Of a DNA stretch of 64,000 nt, positions 8,541-16,792 are shown one piece after another. Every line of letters begins with the position of its first letter. Position 1 is the stretch's first letter. The stretch covers positions 1 through 64,000 of the forward strand of contig NZ_JAMXFC010000005.1 in the NCBI RefSeq assembly GCF_025370755.1, read 5' to 3'. The notes beneath the pieces were generated by a model. The model was not told the origin of the DNA. It ran no database searches and saw nothing but the letters and a program-made list of their open reading frames with translations. The position numbers were made by a program, and so were the translations under genes. The DNA is from Laspinema sp. D2d. Its GTDB lineage: Bacteria; Cyanobacteriota; Cyanobacteriia; Cyanobacteriales; Laspinemataceae.

Positions 8541-9587
8541 TTATAACCTCGCGTGTTTCTTCACCTTCCAACTGGCATAGCTGAGTAAAGCTGTTGCCGC
8601 AAAAGCATAGGCGATACCACTGGGAATCCCAGCAAATGCCAGGGCGATACTGCCGACCCAAATGGTCAGGGTGTAAATAAACAGAACCGTCAACCGATGG
8701 GAGAGTCCGGCTTCGAGGAGACGGTGATGCAGATGACGCTTATCGGCGGTAAAGGGAGATTTGCCATTGCGAAGGCGATCGACAATCACCGCTGACATAT
8801 CCAAAATCGGCACTGCTAGAATGATATAAGGCAAAACTACCGCTGTGACAGCCGTAGTTTTGACCAAACCCACCACACCGACCCCAGCGAGGGTGAAGCC
8901 GATAAAATAGGACCCCCCATCCCCCATGAAAATTTGGGCCGGATTAAAGTTGTACCGCAGAAAACCCAAGGTAGCACCGGCTAAGGCAGCGGCAATCAAC
9001 GCGGCGGCGGGTTGATGCATAAACAGGCTTACCATGAGCATCACTAAGGCAGCAATGCCGGAAACACCGGCTGCCAGACCATCTAATCCATCGATCCAGT
9101 TAATGGCATTGGTCATGCCAACCAGCCAGATCACCGTAATGGGATAGCTAATCAAGTCCGGGAATTTAACCAGTCCTAGGAAAGGAATGGTTAAAAATTC
9201 AATTTGAACCCCGACTGCCCAAGCCCCACTGGCGCAGATGGTTTGTAACAGGAGTCGTAAGAACGGAGAGAGTCCGTATAAATCGTCAGCAAGTCCGATC
9301 GCAAAGAAGGCAAGGCCGCCAAGGGTGAGGCCCCAAATTTCGTACTCTTTCGGAGTGGGCAAAACGCCAAACCCACCCATCCACCAGACGACTAATAGGG
9401 CCAGGGTTGTCCCTAGGAAGATGGATACGCCTCCCAAGCGAACCATCGGCTGGCGGTGGACTTTGCGTTCTCCAGGAAGATCGACTCGGCCACTTTTAAT
9501 CCCAATTTTTTTGACCACCGGCGTCGTTGCAAGGACAACAAGGGCGGCGACGATAAAAGCAACCAGATGGTAGAGCTGGTAAGGCAT
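8541..9587 (-). CDS. WecA/TagO-type undecaprenyl-phosphate sugar-1-phosphate transferase (glycosyltransferase 4)
   Basis: This 348-residue integral membrane enzyme belongs to the MraY/WecA family and should transfer a sugar-1-phosphate, likely GlcNAc-1-P, from a UDP-sugar to a polyprenyl phosphate to start cell-surface polysaccharide synthesis. About ten membrane helices are visible. Family motifs are DLPGERKVHRQPM..LGG near residue 36, the metal-binding ADDLYGL, NAINWIDGLDGLAAG, FMGDGGSYFIG, and the HLHHRLLEAG histidine cluster that separates WecA-like enzymes from MraY. The acceptor and sugar cannot be told from sequence. cinA follows on the same strand. Confidence 0.85.
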   Translation of the reverse strand: MPYQLYHLVAFIVAALVVLATTPVVKKIGIKSGRVDLPGERKVHRQPMVRLGGVSIFLGTTLALLVVWWMGGFGVLPTPKEYEIWGLTLGGLAFFAIGLADDLYGLSPFLRLLLQTICASGAWAVGVQIEFLTIPFLGLVKFPDLISYPITVIWLVGMTNAINWIDGLDGLAAGVSGIAALVMLMVSLFMHQPAAALIAAALAGATLGFLRYNFNPAQIFMGDGGSYFIGFTLAGVGVVGLVKTTAVTAVVLPYIILAVPILDMSAVIVDRLRNGKSPFTADKRHLHHRLLEAGLSHRLTVLFIYTLTIWVGSIALAFAGIPSGIAYAFAATALLSYASWKVKKHARL

Positions 9588-10438
9588 CAGAATAAACTCA
9601 GTTGCAAGACAAAAAACATCTCAGGCAAATTCTACCTACATTTACTACATTTAACTGAACCAAGCTACGGATGAAAGTGAAAGATTTATTAAAATAAAGC
9701 AGTAATGGGTTTCCAGAGTTTAGTTGGGGCGTTGCTAGGGGGGGAGGTGGGTGACAACCCTCATCACCGGATGCCCAGCGCCTCTACGGTTATAACCCAA
9801 ATCAGCCTAACGCTTTTTTAACCCATTTCAGCAATGAGTGGTGGAAGGGATGCGATCGGGTAAAATAATCTCTACAATCATATCCGCTAGGTCCGCATTC
9901 CTCTTTGGGACAGGAGGGGTCCGAGAATGGACTCGGGCGATCGCTCTCCAGAGGAAATATTCAGTTAATCGGCGGTTGCTACATTTTTTCCGGGTTCTAC
10001 CCCCCTGATCGGATAAAGAAATCAATTAGGGTCTATTCGGTACAGTGATTCTGCTCGTGCATCAGGTCATTCAAGTCATTATCGGGTCATCTGTCAATAG
10101 CAACCCTAGACCTTTTACCCCACTACTCTAAAAAGCCCCCAGTTAAATCTGGTCCCCCTTAAGAAGTGGCACAGTTGCTCATCAAGGGTTCGGCGACAGT
10201 AGGAAACTTGAAACAGAAGAGGGAGACCCAGGAATTACGGTTTTGTTCACTCTGGTTAGGGGGAACGGTCCTAAATAAATTTCTGACTTCATTCTGAAGA
10301 GTTCCCTCTCCATACTTTTAAGTAAGAAGGGGGGAGTGTTGGACTATTGCCTGGGGTTTCATCAGGCGAAAAATTTGTCTGAAAGATGAACTAAACCCAT
10401 TCTGTATAAACATCTGGGATAATCGAGGAGAAGAGGAA
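9588..10438. other. 851-bp intergenic region between diverging genes
   Basis: The region separates two divergent genes and should hold both promoters. I checked all frames and saw only short frames with no ribosome site. No RNA gene, repeat array or mobile element was recognised. Confidence 0.5.
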
Positions 10439-10657
10439 ATGGACGTGACAACAGTCACCCAACAATTGCGTAAAAATCCTTATGAGGTTTATCGAGACCC
10501 ACTCACGGGGAAATGGATCGTGATTAAAAATCCGAGACTGCCCAGCGATCGCCTTTTTAATCCTTCTAAACCGTTATCAACTCTATCTCAATCCGTCAAA
10601 ACAGCAGAGGGTCAAGAATTGCTCTCGGATTGTGGAGAAGTGTCCCTCAAAGAATAA
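10439..10657 (+). CDS. Small hypothetical protein, 72 aa
   Basis: The ATG follows GAGGAGAAGAGGAA, a strong purine-rich ribosome site. The first 45 residues have a protein-like composition, with NPYEVYRDPLTGKWIVIKNP suggesting a short beta-hairpin. No membrane segment or known motif is seen. The gene lies 54 bp ahead of a short-chain dehydrogenase on the same strand and may be co-transcribed. Function unknown. Confidence 0.6.
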   Translation: MDVTTVTQQLRKNPYEVYRDPLTGKWIVIKNPRLPSDRLFNPSKPLSTLSQSVKTAEGQELLSDCGEVSLKE

Positions 10658-10711
10658 ATCAAATTGATTTAGAATAGGGAGCGAACAATTTAGGGTGAAT
10701 AAATCACAAAC

Positions 10712-11371
10712 ATGGCAACTTATTTAGTAACAGGAAGTGCTCGCGGCATTGGGTTAGCATTGTGCCAGCAGTTACAGGAACGAGGGGACCAGGCGATCGC
10801 GGTTTGTCGGCAGTCCTCCCCCGAGTTAGATGCATTAGGGATTCGAGTCGAAACTGGAATTGATATCACTTCGGATCAGACCCTCAAAGAACTCGTCCAG
10901 GGATTGCAGGGGATATCCTTAGATGTGTTAATCAATAATGCGGGTATTTTAGAAGAAGATAGCTTTGATCGCCTGGATTTTGAGAGCATTCAACGGCAAT
11001 TTGAGGTCAATGCCTTGGGAACATTGCGGGTGACTCAGGCACTACTACCATTTCTCTCTCAGGGTTCTAAGATTGGGATTGTCACCAGTCGCATGGGTTC
11101 CATTGAGGATAATACTTCCGGCGGTTATTATGGGTATCGAATGTCGAAAGTCGCCGTGAGTATGACGGGGAAATCCCTGGCGATCGATTTGAAATCTCGC
11201 AAAATTGCTGTAGGAATTGTACATCCAGGTTTAGTTCAGACCCGAATGACGGATTTTACGGGAATTTCTACCCGGGAAGCCGCGCATGGTATCATTCAGC
11301 GCCTGGATAATCTCACTCTCAATAATTCCGGTACATTTTGGCACGCAAATGGCGAAGTGTTACCCTGGTAA
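10712..11371 (+). CDS. Short-chain dehydrogenase/reductase (SDR)
   Basis: The 219-residue protein is a classical SDR that should oxidise or reduce an unknown alcohol/carbonyl with NAD(P). It shows the cofactor motif TGSARGIG near residue 7, the structural NNAGILEE motif, VTSRMGS with the catalytic serine, and YRMSK (YxxxK catalytic pair). It is slightly short for the family (about 240-250), with a brief C-terminus that limits substrate prediction. The ribosome site is weak. It ends about 360 bp before the converging J-domain gene. Confidence 0.85.
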   Translation: MATYLVTGSARGIGLALCQQLQERGDQAIAVCRQSSPELDALGIRVETGIDITSDQTLKELVQGLQGISLDVLINNAGILEEDSFDRLDFESIQRQFEVNALGTLRVTQALLPFLSQGSKIGIVTSRMGSIEDNTSGGYYGYRMSKVAVSMTGKSLAIDLKSRKIAVGIVHPGLVQTRMTDFTGISTREAAHGIIQRLDNLTLNNSGTFWHANGEVLPW

Positions 11372-11409
11372 AACAGAGGAAGTGATCAGAGGATGATACA
11401 TTAGTTCAG

Positions 11410-11488
11410 TTGGAGTGTAACGGATGCCTGTGCGGTGAAATGTTCCGAACCGATGGGAGGTAAAACCTGACTCGCTGTTGCACTCCAA
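11410..11488 (+). other. Candidate structured RNA element
   Basis: TTGGAGTG (11410-11417) and CACTCCAA (11481-11488) form an 8-bp closing stem. Inside it are two small hairpins, CGGT...ACCG and AGGTaaaACCT, giving a multi-arm fold. I do not recognise a known riboswitch or RNA. A plus-strand terminator-like hairpin lies 135 bp further on. It may be the 3' part of the SDR transcript or a separate RNA. Confidence 0.3.
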
Positions 11489-11623
11489 TCGGAAGAATAC
11501 CAAATCTGATCAATTCTCAACAGGGGATAGGTGAGCATCTAGTTAAAATAACTAAACACAGAAGCTATCCATAAATCCAGAGCAGATTAATAGTCTGGAA
11601 GAGTCTTAAAAATAATAATTTCA

Positions 11624-11657
11624 GGGGCTGTAATCGATTATCGATTGCTCCTATTTT
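11624..11657 (+). terminator. Terminator-like hairpin with T run
   Basis: AGGGGC and GCTCCT flank the perfect palindrome AATCGATTATCGATT, and the structure is followed by ATTTTTTAA on the plus strand. It would end transcription from the SDR gene or from an RNA starting after it. The rest of the 11372-11735 gap shows no gene. Confidence 0.5.
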
Positions 11658-11735
11658 TTAATATACTATTTCCAATAAAATAAAGTAATAAATTTGTTCC
11701 AGAATTAAATTAAAAACCCAAATCTTTTAAAGCCT

Positions 11736-12074
11736 TTAATCCTCCATTTTAGCTCGTATTTCTTCATAAATTTCGTTCATTTTTTGAATAAATTCCTGAG
11801 CTTTTTGGTGCTTTTCGGGATTATTATAAAATAAATCAGGATGACATTTTTTCAAGATAGCTCGATAAGCGTGTTTCACCTCTTTCAGGGAAGCATTAGA
11901 ATTCAATCCAAGAATTTTGTAAAACCGAGCAATTTTATCGCTGACAGGTGGCGGGGGTGTTTGTGAATGGAGAGTTGACGCATCGGGAGGCGATCGCCTG
12001 TTCATCTTTTTCAGTTCCTCCAATTCTGCATCCATTTCCCATGCCTGAAATTTGGCTTCCAAAGGATCAATCAT
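11736..12074 (-). CDS. Small J-domain (DnaJ-like) protein
   Basis: The 112-residue protein has a charged N-terminal helix and Pro-rich linker, then a J domain over about residues 48-105: FYKILGLNSNASLKEVKHAY, the HPD motif in KKCHPDLFYN, and a final helix. J domains stimulate Hsp70 (DnaK) ATPase, so it probably recruits DnaK to a specific client. It lacks the Gly/Phe, zinc and C-terminal domains of DnaJ. I moved the start to the ATG at 12074, which has GAGGAGG eight bases upstream. It is the last gene of the dynamin block, 77 bp after the smaller dynamin-like GTPase, making dynamins possible clients (inference). Confidence 0.85.
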   Translation of the reverse strand: MIDPLEAKFQAWEMDAELEELKKMNRRSPPDASTLHSQTPPPPVSDKIARFYKILGLNSNASLKEVKHAYRAILKKCHPDLFYNNPEKHQKAQEFIQKMNEIYEEIRAKMED

Positions 12075-12151
12075 TTCCAAAACCTCCTCTGTTTAATTTA
12101 CCCCAAGCGGGTTGGCAAATATTGAAACTACTTGATCTAGTTCCCCTAGAT

Positions 12152-13822
12152 TTAAGTCTCCTTTAAAAACTGTAAATCCTGAGTTAACCCTTCCAATACA
12201 TTCTGTAAAAGCTGGAGTTGATAGCGTTTAGTTACCATATCCGATGAGGGCTTCGGGGGTGAAAATTGAATCACAGATAAAGCTATTTTTTCATAGTCTT
12301 GCAAAGTCAAGAAAGCCGTTTTACTGAACCTTTTTAAATAATCTTCCACCGCTGTTTTATAGACAGTTGGTAAATCAGGAGGATTAACCGGAGTGGCAGG
12401 GTTCGCGGGGGTGGAAGAATTGGGCTCAATAATTCGATTGAGTATATAATAAGCACTGCGAGCAACGGTATTGCCCACCGGATTTTCTAATAACCAATCC
12501 AACGACTTCTCCCCTGGTATAGTGGGGGCAGGTTTTGGCGACTTAGGAGCAGAGGGAGTTTGGGGAACCGTTACAGAGGGAGAGTCAGGAAATTTCAGGG
12601 TTAATGTTCCAGGGTGGGGGTGGTTAAAAAACTCGCAAGCTTTATTGACCCAACTGGTAATTTCTTGTTGATATTGAGCCATTGCGGGTTGAAAAAATTG
12701 CATTTCCCAGTTGCGAAATTGACCTTGCTGCAATGCGGCGATCGCCTCCACTTCATATCGCTTTAATAAGTTTGGTAAATACAGTTTACTTTGCAACTCA
12801 GAAACGCTTCCCTCAAACCCCTGCTTAATGAGTTTTTCTGCCTTTTGTTGCACCTGAATTTTATTCGCTTGTTTTTCTTCAGTAAGGGCTAAATCCGTAG
12901 TAATTTCTTGAATTTTTGCTGTAACAGCGTGACTAATTTGAGAGGCGATCGCTTCTAAGCGGGGCAACCAATTGGCCGTTTTTTCGTGATGAAACCCCAC
13001 AATACTTTGTAGCGCTGATTCCAACATCGGGAGTCCCGTCATTTGTGCTGCTGCCGCATCTCCTTTCAGTCTGGCTCTAAGAGCGGGCAAAGCATCAACT
13101 CGATACAAATTACTAATTCCTGGAGGCAAATTGGAGCGAAAACTTTCCGCCACAAACCGCATTCGACTCGACACTTCTTTTTGGTCGTCTGGGTCCATTA
13201 AATTCATAAAATTGACCGCAAACACCACCGTTTCAATCCCGCGATCGAGCAACCAATCCCGGAGATTTTCTCGTTCTCCCAGGGTCATCAACTTACGAGC
13301 ATCTAGCACCTGCACCACCAAATCAGCGGTTAACAGTTGGTTTCGGACTAGATTATCTTGTTCCTCCCGATCATTGGTTCCGGGCAAATCTAAAAATTCT
13401 ACCCCGATTTGGAGGAAAGAATGGGGACAAAATACTTCAACCGCAGCGACATCATTTCGCATCCGGCGCTCCTGGTCTAAAATAGCATATTGCTTAAGGA
13501 TAGCCGTCCCGCGATCGCTCTTCACTTGTCCATCCTTTAAAGTAATTTTAGCACTCAGTTCTTCCCCATATTTAACATGAATTGCCGCCCCCGTCGTCGG
13601 AATCAAATCAATCGGTAACGTACGCTGTCCTAGCAAAGCATTGAGTAAGGTAGATTTGCCATAATTAAAAGGACCAAAAACCGCAATCCGAAAAACCGGA
13701 TTTTCCAACGCGTCACAAATTGTCAGGCTATCTTGATACAGGGGTAGACTTTTATCCAGTTCTAATGCCCCTAATGCTGCCCTGATATTTCTGACTATAT
13801 CTTGATAAACGTTCTGCTGCAT
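12152..13822 (-). CDS. Dynamin-like GTPase, shorter type (556 aa)
   Basis: Residues 1-270 are a dynamin-family GTPase: P-loop GPFNYGKST (50-58), switch I threonine in IPTTGAAI, and the G3 motif DLPGTND. The G4 region reads FAVNFMNLMD, a weak match to the usual N/TKxD. After a helical stretch comes a Pro-rich linker (PSAPKSPKPAPTIPG) and a short helical tail. Unlike the two larger paralogues it has no hydrophobic paddle, so it may not bind membranes alone and might act as a partner. The start was moved to the ATG at 13822, which has AAGGAA seven bases upstream. It lies in a one-strand block with a J-domain gene after it and a DUF559 gene before it. Confidence 0.8.
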   Translation of the reverse strand: MQQNVYQDIVRNIRAALGALELDKSLPLYQDSLTICDALENPVFRIAVFGPFNYGKSTLLNALLGQRTLPIDLIPTTGAAIHVKYGEELSAKITLKDGQVKSDRGTAILKQYAILDQERRMRNDVAAVEVFCPHSFLQIGVEFLDLPGTNDREEQDNLVRNQLLTADLVVQVLDARKLMTLGERENLRDWLLDRGIETVVFAVNFMNLMDPDDQKEVSSRMRFVAESFRSNLPPGISNLYRVDALPALRARLKGDAAAAQMTGLPMLESALQSIVGFHHEKTANWLPRLEAIASQISHAVTAKIQEITTDLALTEEKQANKIQVQQKAEKLIKQGFEGSVSELQSKLYLPNLLKRYEVEAIAALQQGQFRNWEMQFFQPAMAQYQQEITSWVNKACEFFNHPHPGTLTLKFPDSPSVTVPQTPSAPKSPKPAPTIPGEKSLDWLLENPVGNTVARSAYYILNRIIEPNSSTPANPATPVNPPDLPTVYKTAVEDYLKRFSKTAFLTLQDYEKIALSVIQFSPPKPSSDMVTKRYQLQLLQNVLEGLTQDLQFLKET

Positions 13823-13876
13823 CTTTATTCCTTGGGTTAACAATTTTAAGGAAAGCTCTTGATTCCGGAGGACCTC

Positions 13877-13917
13877 TCCCTATTCTCCCTCTCCTAAAAG
13901 GAGAGGGAGAATAGGGA
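13877..13917. repeat. Perfect 18-bp hairpin inside the dynamin block
   Basis: TCCCTATTCTCCCTCTCC and its exact complement are separated by five bases. The hairpin lies between the short dynamin gene and the DUF559 gene in a 238-bp gap. There is no T run on the minus strand after it, so it looks more like an RNA-processing or stability structure, or a small palindromic repeat, than a terminator. Confidence 0.8.
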
Positions 13918-14060
13918 AAATAAGGAAATTTTTTTATTGCTGAGAGGGGGGTGACATGAGTTCATTGGTGATTTTCCCGGTTGCGGGAAAGACATTGATT
14001 TCTGATATCTCTCTTCTGGAGAGCAAGTGCTTTTGGAGGAGCAGGAAGGGGTTTAGTCGG

Positions 14061-14480
14061 TTAAGTTTCTTCTTCACCGGCTGCTGCAATACGCCGGATA
14101 ACCTCATTAATATTTTGTCTAATCTCCTCATTTTTTGTGCGTAATAAACGCAATTTACGGCTTGTAATAATTGGGTCACGTTCTAAATCATATTCTGCTT
14201 GTTTTTCATGAATTTTTCCATCCACCTCTCCCACTAATCCAGCAGCGTGACAATAGAAATCCGTAATAAATCCATCAATAATTTGCTGTCGCAGAAAATG
14301 CCAGCCGTTCAATCGATTAGCACGCAGGTATTGCCATAAAGTTTTCTCTTCTTCTGTCATCTTACGGCGGAATTCCTTGGCTTGCTGCACTTTATCTGAA
14401 CTTACATTTTGTCCAATCACAATATTGTGACGGTCTTCCTGGATTTGTCGGTCTTCTCTTCTAGGTTGTCGTTTATTCAT
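14061..14480 (-). CDS. DUF559 endonuclease-like protein
   Basis: The 139-residue protein matches the DUF559 family, related to very-short-patch-repair (Vsr) type nucleases of the PD-(D/E)XK fold. Seen features are the conserved RKMTEEEKTLWQYLRANRL start, the GWHFLRQQIIDGFITDFYC core, and EVDGKIHE, which fits the metal-binding E-x-D-G-x-x-H pattern. About 30 extra charged residues precede the domain. DUF559 genes are common, often multicopy, in cyanobacteria, and their role is poorly known. It sits between two dynamin genes on the same strand with gaps of 120 and 238 bp. Confidence 0.85.
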   Translation of the reverse strand: MNKRQPRREDRQIQEDRHNIVIGQNVSSDKVQQAKEFRRKMTEEEKTLWQYLRANRLNGWHFLRQQIIDGFITDFYCHAAGLVGEVDGKIHEKQAEYDLERDPIITSRKLRLLRTKNEEIRQNINEVIRRIAAAGEEET

Positions 14481-14600
14481 GAGTAATCTCGGGACTAAAT
14501 TTTCATCCTTGACAATAACTAACCTCTTCCTCCCCCTGCTTTCTTGAACGCTCTTCCTCCCCCTGCCCTCCTAGGGAAGGGGGCCGGGGGGTTAGGTCTC

Positions 14601-16679
14601 TTAACCTACAGCAATCAGTAAATCCTGATATTCGGTCTCAATATTTCGCGCTTCCAAACTGACATCAGCCTCTAGTTTTCTAAGTCGTTCTAATTCACTA
14701 ACCCGATTAATTTCATGGGATTCCTTTTGTGCCAGCAAATTATCTAATTCAGCTTGACGGGATTTGATATCATCATCAATGCGTTGAGTAACTTCACGGT
14801 CATAAGCATCAAAGCACTCTTTAACGGCATCGTGAATCGGCTGCCACTGTTGATCTGCAACTTGGGGCAGATATTTGACCAGTTCTTTTTTGGTCACCTT
14901 AACGACTTCTATTCGAGCGCGATCGGCTTGAAACAAACCCACGCCCAACCCCACCAGTGCTAAAGTAATCGGTCCTAAAATAATCCCAAATACGGTAGAA
15001 ACCGCTGCGCTAATTCCAATTACTGCTACCATATTTAAGAGGATATTTTTCCAGTCAAAACCTGCTCCCATGAGGGCGGCTCCTGCTAGATTGCCCGTGG
15101 CTAATGAAACTAATCCCATTGCCCAATTTGCCCAGGCGGGAGAGCTATCTTCCGGTAAACTGTTGCTCTCAGTATGGATTCTTTGTCCGGTGAGTTTTTC
15201 GGTAATTTTAGTGGTAACTTTAGTGTAGTCAGAACCGTACTGTGAGGCACTTCTGGCTAATTGGATAAACGCCCCATTCATCTCTTGTTCAGCGGTGAGG
15301 CTCCAAGCGGATAATTTATCATTAATGTACTGCTCAAATGCCTGCCGGAATCGGGCTTCAAAGTTTTCTCGTTTGCCTTTGTCGATGAAGTCTCCAAATT
15401 TGATATCCGGTTGATAGGTTAAGAAATCGCTTTCAAAGGTATTGCCTAAGTTGAGGACATAAGTGCGGAATGAATCAGCGATCGCCCGCGCTTTGCTATC
15501 CCGGACCTGTTTAATTTCATCCTTGAAGCGATCTCGAATAGTTGTTAAAGCTTTAAACTCCGGTTCAACCGAACTAATCCGCTGCTTTAATTCATTCACA
15601 TCTCCATCCAGTAAAGGAATCCGACGGGCGATCGCCTCCCGCACCCGGGTGGAGGTTTGCCGTGCTAAAGTTCGCGCTTGCCGCAATTCAGAAACCGCCC
15701 GTTCCTGGGTTAAAAACGCATTTAGCGCCCCCAAAAACTTGGGAAATCCCGTTCCCTCTAATGAGGCGATCGCATCCTTAATCCGACGTCTCAACGCTTG
15801 AATTGCTGAAATTTCAAAGACGCGCTCCTCATAAATATCATGTCCATCTACCACACAATATTCCGCCAAATTGGCCTTAAACACTTGCCGCAGTCGCGTT
15901 TCTGAATCCTGCAATTCTTCCTCATCATCCGGGTCGATTAAACTCTCCCTTACCTGATCCCAGGCATTAATGAGAAAAAATACACTTAATCCCCGCCCCT
16001 TAATATAATTCTCCAGATAGCGGCGTTCGCCCAGGGTGCAAGGTTGTGATGCCCTCATCACAAACAAAATCGCGTGGCAATTGTTAATATACCCCAAAGA
16101 TAATTCATTTCGAGATTCGGTATCATTCAGTCCAGGACTATCAACAATTTCCACCCCTTTTTGCAGTAATGATAGCGGATACTCTAACACCGCATAGTCT
16201 ACATCGGGAAAAGCTTGTTGCTGGTTTTGTTCTAGTTGTTTCGCTTCTGATGGAGGAATGGTATAGTTCTGCTTAAAACTCTTAAAATCTAGCTCTTGGG
16301 GGCTTTTTCCACCCTTAAAATAGACCGTCACCTTCTTTTCGGGTCCGTAGCGCAACACCGTCAGCAGGGCCGTACAAGGGTTCACATCACTGGGTAAAAT
16401 ATTTTCTCCAATTAACGCATTCAGAAAGGTACTTTTCCCCCGTTTCATATCTCCCAAAACCAGGAGGCGGAAGACCCCATATCGTAAATTTTTGCTGGCT
16501 TTTTGAGTATCTTCAATTTCTCGCTCTAAGCCTAATTGCCCAGATTTTTTCGCGCCTTCTGTCTCAGCTTCTTTCAAAATATCGGCTATCTTACTGAATG
16601 CATTAGCCACATCTGTTCGCACTTCGGCGACCCGCTCTAAATTCGTGAGAAAACTTTTGGTTTCCATGTTATAGCTCAT
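14601..16679 (-). CDS. Bacterial dynamin-like protein (BDLP), copy 1
   Basis: At 692 residues this matches the length of the Nostoc punctiforme BDLP. The GTPase domain carries GDMKRGKST (76-84, with Lys82 in the P-loop), the CTALLT switch threonine, DSPGLND (G3) and NAWD (G4). Long helical arms follow. A hydrophobic region at about residues 517-585 (WAMGLVSLATGN through LALVGLGVGLF) corresponds to the membrane-binding paddle. The C-terminus is coiled coil. BDLP binds and tubulates lipid bilayers upon GTP binding; the cellular role is not settled. I chose the ATG at 16679 rather than an upstream TTG because this matches the paralogue's start (M-x-Y-x-M-E). It is 113 bp downstream of that paralogue and clearly a tandem duplicate. 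Confidence 0.92.
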   Translation of the reverse strand: MSYNMETKSFLTNLERVAEVRTDVANAFSKIADILKEAETEGAKKSGQLGLEREIEDTQKASKNLRYGVFRLLVLGDMKRGKSTFLNALIGENILPSDVNPCTALLTVLRYGPEKKVTVYFKGGKSPQELDFKSFKQNYTIPPSEAKQLEQNQQQAFPDVDYAVLEYPLSLLQKGVEIVDSPGLNDTESRNELSLGYINNCHAILFVMRASQPCTLGERRYLENYIKGRGLSVFFLINAWDQVRESLIDPDDEEELQDSETRLRQVFKANLAEYCVVDGHDIYEERVFEISAIQALRRRIKDAIASLEGTGFPKFLGALNAFLTQERAVSELRQARTLARQTSTRVREAIARRIPLLDGDVNELKQRISSVEPEFKALTTIRDRFKDEIKQVRDSKARAIADSFRTYVLNLGNTFESDFLTYQPDIKFGDFIDKGKRENFEARFRQAFEQYINDKLSAWSLTAEQEMNGAFIQLARSASQYGSDYTKVTTKITEKLTGQRIHTESNSLPEDSSPAWANWAMGLVSLATGNLAGAALMGAGFDWKNILLNMVAVIGISAAVSTVFGIILGPITLALVGLGVGLFQADRARIEVVKVTKKELVKYLPQVADQQWQPIHDAVKECFDAYDREVTQRIDDDIKSRQAELDNLLAQKESHEINRVSELERLRKLEADVSLEARNIETEYQDLLIAVG

Positions 16680-16792
16680 GCTGATTAAGGGAATATTGGT
16701 CAATCAAAGTTACCCGATCGCAGTTTGGGTGTGTGGTTTCCTGATCTCAACAGGAGACCCGCTTAAAAAAGCTCCACAACCAAGATGGCATT

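Noticed and set aside
9828-10025. 65-residue minus-strand frame in the long spacer
   Set aside because: Arg/Pro-rich product without a ribosome site or known motif.
14061-14480. DUF559 gene plus the methyltransferase at 45423 as a restriction-modification system
   Set aside because: They are 31 kb apart and DUF559 proteins are not established restriction partners.
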